Source of the DNA: Caprimulgus europaeus
Lineage: Eukaryota > Chordata > Aves > Caprimulgiformes > Caprimulgidae
NCBI GenBank assembly: GCA_907165065.1
Contig: OU015540.1
Location: 5,936,001 to 6,000,000, forward strand
DNA length: 64,000 nt
Direction: 5' to 3'
A program made the translations under genes and the position numbers. Below, piece by piece: positions 55,921 through 64,000 of this stretch. Every line of letters begins with the position of its first letter. Position 1 is the stretch's first letter. The notes under the pieces were generated by a model. It ran no database searches, had not been told where the DNA came from, and saw nothing but the letters and a program-made list of their open reading frames with translations.

Positions 55921-58900
55921 GACCAAGAAAACCACATCCTTGGTTCCTCAGACCCTTGCAAACCAACATAGATGTGGGATTTATAGTCCTACCTAAAAGA
56001 GCTGTGTTTAAAAAGTCTGCTCTGTCTATCTGGCTTGGTAGAATGACAGAGCAAACTCTGATCTTGACCAGGTTTGGACCAGAGGCTCCCAGGAAGAGCA
56101 GCAGCTCCAGCCTCAAGCCTGACCCATTCCTCGCTGCTCTGCACCAGACCCACATTCACTGCAGCGGACACAATCTGTGTTCACCCCAGCTGCTGGGCCT
56201 GAGCCACCATCCCTGGTCCGCATGCAACATGTGGAGATTAATTTCTCCAGCCCTCCTTGTGGGTTCACACAGCAAAACCTGGGGATATTTTTGTAACTTC
56301 TGCTCAAAAAACTGCCCAACCCATCAATATTAAAGCATGGACATGGGGAAGGTGGTGCTAGAGGGGAAAGGAGATGAAAGTTGGAGGGGCAAGGGGGTGA
56401 AAAGGGAGAAGGAGTAAGACTATGAGAGGAAAAACAAAGAGAGGATTTACCCTCAGGCAGCAGTGGCCAGGAAGGGTGGGAGAAGCAGGGACTCATTGCT
56501 CACAGTCCCTGCTGCTGTGTAGCCTCAGAGGAGACATACAATGCCTCTCCCCCAGAATTTATCTCCTTGCAAAAGCTGCAGATGAGATTCCCAGCAGCTG
56601 ATAGCAGTGGCAGCAGGAGAAAATGAAGTGAAAGCCCTTTGCCAGGTGGGGAAATGCTTGTGTTTCTCACCCTCCCATTGACTCCAAGAGGCTCAGGTGT
56701 TGGCATCTGTTCTCCAGCTCCCAGCCCAGAAAAAGGAGGATTGATGGGCTTACAGATCTCTGATGGAAAGCAGATCACTACTGTGTTTAGACACAAAACT
56801 GAGCAGCTTTCTCTCACAGTGACTGACAGAGGAGCCCAAACTCTTCAGCCTTTGGGCCAAAACCCAAATAATCCACCCTATCTGGGTCCAGAGACCCTGT
56901 CTCTGCAGAATTAACCCAGGCTACCCTGACTTCCACCACGGCTGGTGGTGCAGACAGACCTTCCCGGGAGCATTGCCGCGGCTTTGCTCAGGCTGAAGCC
57001 TGGGGCTGTGGGTGAGGATGGCTGCGTCTACTGCTCTGTGCTTGCCAGGACTAGCAAAGGCAGGACCAGCTTCTGCCTGAACCACATGGACACCCAGGTT
57101 GGAGGACTGCAGTGAGGTCGCCTGTGAGCATCACCTGGTGATGCACATAATTAGGACAAGTATTTGTGTGTGTTTCCCTTTGATACAGGAAGATGGACAG
57201 ATACTTCACAGAACCGTTTTCTTCCCTAAAAGCCAAACGCAGGTGCTGTGCCCAATAATTCTTCTGACATCCACTTTTAAATCCAAAGGATTGGGCACAG
57301 GCAAGCAGACCTCCAGGAGCGTTGTGGAGAGGTGAGAGCTTGCAGCTCCGTGCCGGGGATATCAGTGGAGACACGAAGCGATTTCACTCACAGTTACATC
57401 ACCGCCTGATTGACACCCTGTAATAAAGAGATTCGCCACATAATTACGTGCACTTGGGATGCAGAACCAGTATTTTTTTTTAACCCAGTGACAGCTTTAA
57501 ACAGTAGTTAAAGTCTATGTTTATATTAATGCCATTAGTTATTTTTGTGTATTTTACAGAAAAGGCTTTTCCTTGAAACAGCGACAGAGTAAACAACAGC
57601 TCGGGTGTCTTCCAGAGACATCTCTACCTCTACTTTTAGATGAACTGTTGAAGCAAACAGGAGGGGAAGGATCTGAGCTGAGATTAAATAACAGAAGCTT
57701 GACTTGATGATAAAAAAGGGTGCAGGATAAGGCACTGCTGTTGGGAGCCTCTCACTTCTCACTGCTATGAGGTAAACAGAGGAGCCTGAAAAAACCTCTT
57801 CCACATTTAGTGTCTTGCTGTGGCAGCAAGGACTTGCAATGTCTTCACACAACACACTGTTGGTGGCTGAGACCTGACCTGTGTCAGGATACCTACAGCT
57901 GGGTACAGCCAGGATGGGGACACAAGTGCCATTGTATTCAGGTATCTATCCCAACATTGCCACAGAAGATGCTAAACTAGGCTTATAACAAATGAGAGAA
58001 GGAGCTTGGCATTTACTGGTAGAGAGAAACAATAATAAATGACATTTTTTATTAAGAAATATTACCTAGAAAGTTTATTCCTATTCCAAGGGCCTCCAAC
58101 AGCCAGCAATGTAATAAAGAGGAAAAAGAAGATGGGAAAGGGAAAATTAGAATAATGAAGATGATCAAATAAAAACACACGCACATATGTGCCTTAAGTC
58201 AATAATACCTAGACGTCGCGTTGGGGTTTGTGTTTTTCTGCAGTGAAAGAAAGGCCACATTTTATAAACTGATACAAATTATCCTGGAATCAAAATGAAA
58301 ATGGGTACAAAAGAGGTGGTGAAATATTATCAGTCAGGAATGGGTACCTGGGTCCTTCCATCACTGTCACTGGGCAGTTGTGGCTCCAGCAGATGCACAG
58401 AGCTCAGCTTCAGGACCTGCTGCTCCACCACAAGGGTCTGGGCTGGTACCAGGAGCCCTGGGAGATGCTGTGGTCTCCACTGCAGCCTCCAAACCTGCCA
58501 GGATACCATCTGTGTCTGAGAACAGCAGTGTGGGACACAGAAGCAGGCTTCCCTCTGCTCCCACCAGGCATGGGGGGAAATCACTGTCCTTCACAGTGAT
58601 GCATTTTAAATACTCATTTGGGAGTTGGGGGAAATCCAGGTTCCAGCTTTCATGAGGTTCCTGGGCTCATCTCCTCAACCTCCCACTGCCACCAGCAAGC
58701 CTTTGTAAATCAGAAACACCGTTTCTTTTCTTCCAGAAGTGTGATCCTGCCTAAGAGCTCCTCCTCCCACAGATACACACAGTGCAGATGCAGCCAGAGC
58801 CATCAGAGGTGCTTTGTACCAGCTCTGCTCTTTCCACAAGGCAGTGCCAAAGAACCAGATCAGTATAAAGCTCTTCATGGTAACACCACTGCATCTATGC

Positions 58901-61900
58901 TGGGACTTTACTAACAGATTACTGACAGAGAGCTTCCCTGAGTACTTCCAGCAGCTGACCCCATTACACCATGCTTGTGGAGGTACCAGCATGGTGGCTT
59001 CAGCCCTCTTAGCAAGCCTGGTACAGCTCCTGGTGGTGCCCCTACAAGTCATGGGGGTAACACACTGCCTGGGAATACTCCTCTGCCTCCTACTTTGACT
59101 TACATTCACTTCTGGCTGTGATGGACACAACAGAGCCATCCCAGGACTGGGCTGCATCTCTGCAGTGGGAGTCACCCATCATTAACTAGGTGACTCAGGC
59201 ATTTTTCTTGAGCTGCTGCTCAGTTCCCAGCTGGTAGCAGAAGTTCTCAGCATCTGCCCTTACACGTGTGACCTTGTGCTGCTGGCACTCTTAGATTTAA
59301 TCACTTCTCTGCTACTCACATTGAGATCACCCAGGTCCTCTGGTACGACATTATGTGCCTCTATATTGAGGATACTTCCCAGCATTGTGTCGTTCAGAAC
59401 ATTTCATTGGCATAAGACTAATTTTTATACTAAGGTCATTAATTAAAACATTATATGATGAAAATGTCATAATTCCTGAAACCTGTCCTTGAAATACCTG
59501 GGGAACTGTCAGCCCTTTGCTCAGTGCTTCCCTGCTCCACACTGTCCCACCTTTTATTCCACTAATTCCCACCTCCTCTGGTTTAATTAATGGGACATGG
59601 GATAGGTGAGGCAGCCAGGCTGTGAAACTGCCCAGGAAGTGAGTTTTAGGGTAATAATGGAAAAAGATGACACATCTTGGGGAAGAAGATGGTCTGCATA
59701 CAGGCGTCTTGCAAAGGTGACCCAACTCTGAAATGTGCATCTCGACAGCCTGGTCTCTGTGAGGAGGAGGGGACCATGCAGATGCTCTCAGGGACAGACC
59801 AAAGCTGTCTGTGGTCCCAGCCATGGCCTGGCACAGCGTGACTCTCCATTCCCAGATCCTGCTGGTCACTGCCTTCTCAGGAGGTGAAAGTGGTATCTGA
59901 ATTTAAGAGTTTGATTCTGAATTTGCTTAGGAAACACCCCGAAACCTTCCTTTTTGCACACACCCTTCCACAATGATGCCTGCACTCCACAGTAGGACCC
60001 TCAGCCTACTCCTGGAGCACCACAAACCTGTCCCAGCAGATTTTAGCATGGAAAGGAGCAGCGTGACAGCATTGCCACATCCTAGAGGAAAATCAATATT
60101 AGCACTCACTGGATGTGGATCACCAAAGTTAATAACTGTGTGTGTAGCAAAAAGGAGCCCTGCAGAGAGGACACTGAAGTACAAGGGACAAGAAACAGAA
60201 GGTCCCAATGGATGGAGGAAGCCACAGTATCCACAGGAGCTGATCTGGAGCTCAGCTGATGGGAAGGGCAGCACATACGTCCTCGTGGCCCAAAGTCTCC
60301 TTAAATCTCCCCTCCAGCAGAGTGGCAGGCAAGAAGTAACCTCAGTGATTGCATTTCTTTGTATGACCCCATCTAAAACTTTCGGCATCAGATAAACAAC
60401 TCCCAAGGGTCAATTAACATGTCTTGAGATGATTAGAGTCTGACACTGATGAAACCCAGCAGTAATTAGCAAATTAAAAAAAAAAAAAGCCCTTTTGATT
60501 AGTACTCAGCATAATTCCCTCCAATTATTCAAAGTTCATGACTACAGGGGGTGGAATATCTCCAGGAATATTTATTTATATCCCTATTTTTTTCCAATCA
60601 ACTTTGTGAATCTAGTTAATCATCAGCACTTGAACTTGTTAACTTGGAGAGTTTCAGAGCTGTCACTCTGTCTGATTGCTGGAGACAGCCTGGGGAAGAG
60701 TTTGGGGAGCATAGAGTACCCAAGTACCTGTCTCATGCAAAGAAAAAGCAACAAAAAACCAAGAAGAAAACAAAACCAAAAAAAATCCCAACTCACTGCA
60801 GCAGCAGAGAAAATAAAAATACAGCGTTTTCCCTCTCTTTGTTTAGACTCACAGCTTGGTGCTGGCATGTTTTGCATTAGCCTGTCAGACAGTGCTTTGC
60901 AAAAGCAGGCAATACACCTCTTTCTGCACATGGACAAAGTCCTCTCCAAAGAGACACTTGTGCCTGCAAGCCCAAAATATCTGGGCAGGAGCAGCTCAGG
61001 CAGCCAAGCTTCCCCTGATAATATGCTCCACAGTAATGTAAGCAAAGAATGCTCCCAAGCTATTAAGCTTCTTGGCTGCAGGTGCAGCAAATCAGTGCCC
61101 CAGCCAGATGCCCGCTGTGCCTGGGCAGGGCTGCCCTGCCCACCATCCATGAGAAGACAGGGCAAGCCGCAAAAACCTGGAATTGCTCTGGAAGTCATCA
61201 TAGCCTGCAGGGAAGCTTTGCTAAAGCATTTCATGCCTGTCTTCAGATGGTATGAGAACAGCTTTCCTGCCCTAAATCCTCCCGTATCTTTTCCAGCAGG
61301 AGGGAAGGGACCAGGGAGCAAGAAGCCTCTCCTTCCCTATCCCTCCCCAAAGCTGCCCCTGTGACCAGCACTCATGGCTGCCTGAACGTGGAGATGGGAT
61401 GGGGACCAGCATCCCCATGCTGGCATCAGGGGAGGGTGCATGTGTCACCCCATCCCATGGCCCCATCTGCCCCAGAACTAGCACTGTCTCCTTGCTCTCA
61501 TAGACGCTTTCAGACAGGAGAGGTAGATGAACGGGGAGCCAGAGATGCCACCACCTCAAAGTATCAAGGTAGTTGGAGCACTGCAGAGCTTTATTAGGAA
61601 ACCCTGCAATGGAGTCAGTGCAAACCCTTCTGGTTAAGGTTCCCTTTGTAGAGAGGACTTGTCTCCTGACACAAGGTCTCAGCAGCCCCATCTCCACTGG
61701 CTCTTGCCTGCTACAAGCCACACTGCTTGGGCAGAGACTCTCCATCCTGATGGAATGAAGGGACTGCCTTTGGAAGGAACACAGGGAAGCATGGGCACAT
61801 GGAGATGAGTGTGAGAGTGAGCTTGAGAGTGAGCTTGCCAGGTTCTGAGCTGCAACTTCTCCACCCTCTGCTTCATTAAAACCCTCTTCTCTGCCTGAGC

Positions 61901-64000
61901 GAGCACTGAAGGATGGAGACTAGTCCCAGAGAGGAAGACATAGGCTTAAATCTTTCAAAGCCATTTTTCATTGGACTTTTCTATATTCATCACTGCAGAC
62001 TAACAGAGATTTTCTCTCCAGTTTAGATGATTTTTTTTTTTAATTTAATCCTATCCAGCGAGAGCCCTCTAGGGAGCTCCTAACCCTGCTTTAATAACAT
62101 GCTCATTAGCGAGGTTATTCAGGGAGTGGTTTCTATTTGACACTCCAGCATCTTTCCAATTAATGTTGCTTTAAAACAAGCAAACCTTAAAAAAAGAGAA
62201 AATATCAAACAGCTCAGAGTCAGCACTGCGGGAAGCCAGCAATTTCCTCTGGATTTTTATCTCCCTTCTCTCCAAAATTTGGTTCTTAGTATCTCAGTCA
62301 TTTGCTGAGACAGGACTAAATTAAAAGACTACAAGGTCCTGCCATCCCAGTAGCTCAGGGATGTAAAACCAGAAGCCAGAGCAGCAAGTGAGATGCCAAG
62401 GGTGGTTTTGTTGAGCTGGATTAAGTCCTGCATGATGCACACTCTGGGTCACACATGTGCAAGGTTGTACCAACACACAAATGGACTCCCATGGGCCAAG
62501 GGACAACAGTGACATTTCTTGTCATCTCTGCAAATGGAAATCCCTCCCTCAGCCCAACACCTCCCAGCACAGGAGATCTTTCCCTTGGTCCCTCACTTGA
62601 GCATGGCAGCATTTGTGCATGGCAGCATGGGCTGAGGCAGCAACTGGCAGGATCCTGGGTAGAGAGGCTGCATGAGTGAAGGGATGTTGGCACAGTTGCT
62701 GGAGCAGGGACACAAAACTCCTCTGATACCTCTCCAGGTGACCTGGCTTACCTATATATTTACAGATTGACTTTTTCTTTTGGCTTAGTTAATCTATAAT
62801 GGGATGAATGGACCCTTCAGGTACAAGGGCTGAAATAGCTCAGAACTGAGCTCTGAGCTCATCTCCATCTAGTAACCTCACATGTGGTATTTGCCAGGTG
62901 TGTGCCTCAGTTTCCATTCCATGAAGGCAAGCTCTGGACACACATCCCACAGCCATGTGCTGATGCCTGTTGGCAACCAAGAAAGGGAAGAGCCTGGCAC
63001 AGCAGATGCTGCAGAAGGTGAAGCACTGCAATATCAGAACATGAGTTACTGAAAGTGATTTCAAAATATGCTCAACTTGCCCAGGATAAGTGGGACTGAA
63101 GTGCTTCCTTCACTGCCCACCACTTCCCCGGCTGCAGTAACAGGATCTATTAATTTCATTTTAGATGTGCAAAATTTAAATCTGGGTTGGAAGCAGGGAA
63201 AGCAGAGGCAGTCACGGTACACAGCCCACTGCAAAGAAATACCACCCTTGGCAAGTCAGCAGCTGCAAAGGGAGCACGACAGGGACAAATTCTGCACTGT
63301 CAGAGGGCCAGCACCACTCCACTGACCAAAGAGAGCTGCAGCCATTTATACTGTGGCTGAGCTTGGCCCTGGAGGGCTGAGAGCAAGTGCTGCTTGGGCC
63401 AAGAATGAATCAAAGTGGTAAAACTGCAAGAGAAGAGATAAGAGGGTTAAGAGCCCATGGATTCCTAGAGCTGGTAACAATACCAAGAAGAGATTTGCGC
63501 AGGGCTTCCCTCTGTGTTGTCCTCAAGTCATTCCCCATGATCTGGACTGAAGAAGTGGATAATTGTGTTGCCTACCACAGCTTACCGAGCACGTCTCTGC
63601 CTGTGACGCAGGGAGTAATGTCAGCCTTACCCGGCTGTGTGAACTGCTAAACTCTGAGTAAGGCTGCTGGCATCCTCCGCTCTCTATTATCACGAGTCCC
63701 CCCCAGGCTCTTCTCTTTGCCTTCCCCAGTCTTACGCAGAATTTTGGCTCTTTCCTCGTTAATTAAATGACAGCCGTCTGCAGCCAGAGCTTGAATTACA
63801 CCTGCCTAAAGCCATCAACAGTGATTGGAATTGTCGTATCATTTTGATTGCAAAGATTCCCACGCAAGTCAAAACAAGCAGGGAGCGCAGGCATATGCTG
63901 AGAGATATTACCAGGGCTGGGAGACAGCCTCCCTTCTGCCAATGTGCACCCAAGGCCTATCCCGAGCTCTTCTGTGCAAGAGCTTAAGAGCAAGGCTGAG
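55921..64000. other. Noncoding unique sequence to the right edge
   Basis: No gene is supported. It includes a purine-rich tract at about 56338-56445, a PBX/MEIS-like site at 57407-57415, a short duplication of GAGAGTGAGCTT near 61812-61835, T and A runs near 57473-57482, 60477-60488 and 62031-62042, and repeat-free AT-rich blocks at about 57370-57480, 60400-60640, 62040-62200 and 63745-63870 that resemble conserved noncoding DNA. A TGCCTCAGTTTCC segment near 62903 resembles a MIR end but is too short to call. The longest frame, about 289 codons at 60495-61364, begins in AT-rich noncoding-type sequence, faces a 232-codon frame on the other strand and shows no domain. Confidence 0.5.
56338..56445. 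repeat. Purine-rich tract
   Basis: About 108 bp of the + strand are mainly GGGGAAAG, GGAGATG and AAGGGAG words with few pyrimidines and no fixed period. Confidence 0.65.

Noticed and set aside
60495..61364. 289-codon + strand frame
   Set aside because: It starts in AT-rich noncoding-type sequence, contains a Lys/Gln run from an A-rich tract, overlaps a 232-codon frame on the other strand and resembles no protein family known to me.
62900..62922. TGCCTCAGTTTCC segment resembling a MIR end
   Set aside because: Only about 13 bp match and the flanks do not follow MIR order, so chance is likely.

Overview
The window is vertebrate nuclear DNA, most likely from a bird. Three things point that way: two 3' tails of CR1 LINEs, the dominant avian retroposon; two solitary LTRs of an avian endogenous retrovirus family (TGTYNTGGTT...AACCAGGACA ends, an internal ATT-rich stretch); and sparse, decayed MIR-like fragments in otherwise unique sequence. 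Nothing bacterial, phage or plasmid is present. Long translated stretches here are by-products of GC-rich or simple repeats, not genes. No complete protein-coding gene, rRNA, tRNA or CRISPR array can be supported.

Layout: 1-40.1 kb is mostly unique, moderately AT-rich noncoding sequence with purine tracts, short microsatellites, a CR1 tail at about 9.6 kb and another at 26.5 kb, a reverse-oriented solo LTR at 28.0-28.7 kb and a well preserved MIR-type SINE tail at 34.3 kb. A small isolated CpG-dense patch lies at 34.7-34.8 kb. From 40.2 to 44.4 kb there is a large CpG island, the only strong promoter-like signal. Two very good minus-strand splice donors sit inside it (exon ends at 40703 and 43869), one ending a short acidic reading frame that starts at 40811. 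The right edge of the island passes into a GC-rich pentamer-type repeat and then about 480 bp of TGTGACAC-type minisatellite. From 45 to 64 kb the sequence is again unique and noncoding, apart from a second reverse-oriented solo LTR at 50.6-51.3 kb that carries about 108 bp of perfect AAT/ATT microsatellite.

Interpretation (inference): the island probably holds the promoter and first exon or exons of a gene transcribed leftwards, whose long first intron would fill much of the left part of the window. The right part would be upstream intergenic DNA. Many AT-rich, repeat-free blocks look like conserved noncoding (enhancer-type) elements of the kind that surround developmental regulators, but conservation cannot be measured from one sequence. 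I could not identify the gene. I found no convincing novel molecular system. The most checkable items are the leftward first exon with its staggered start codons, the CpG-dense patch at 34.7 kb, the microsatellite expansion inside one LTR, and several motif-rich noncoding blocks.
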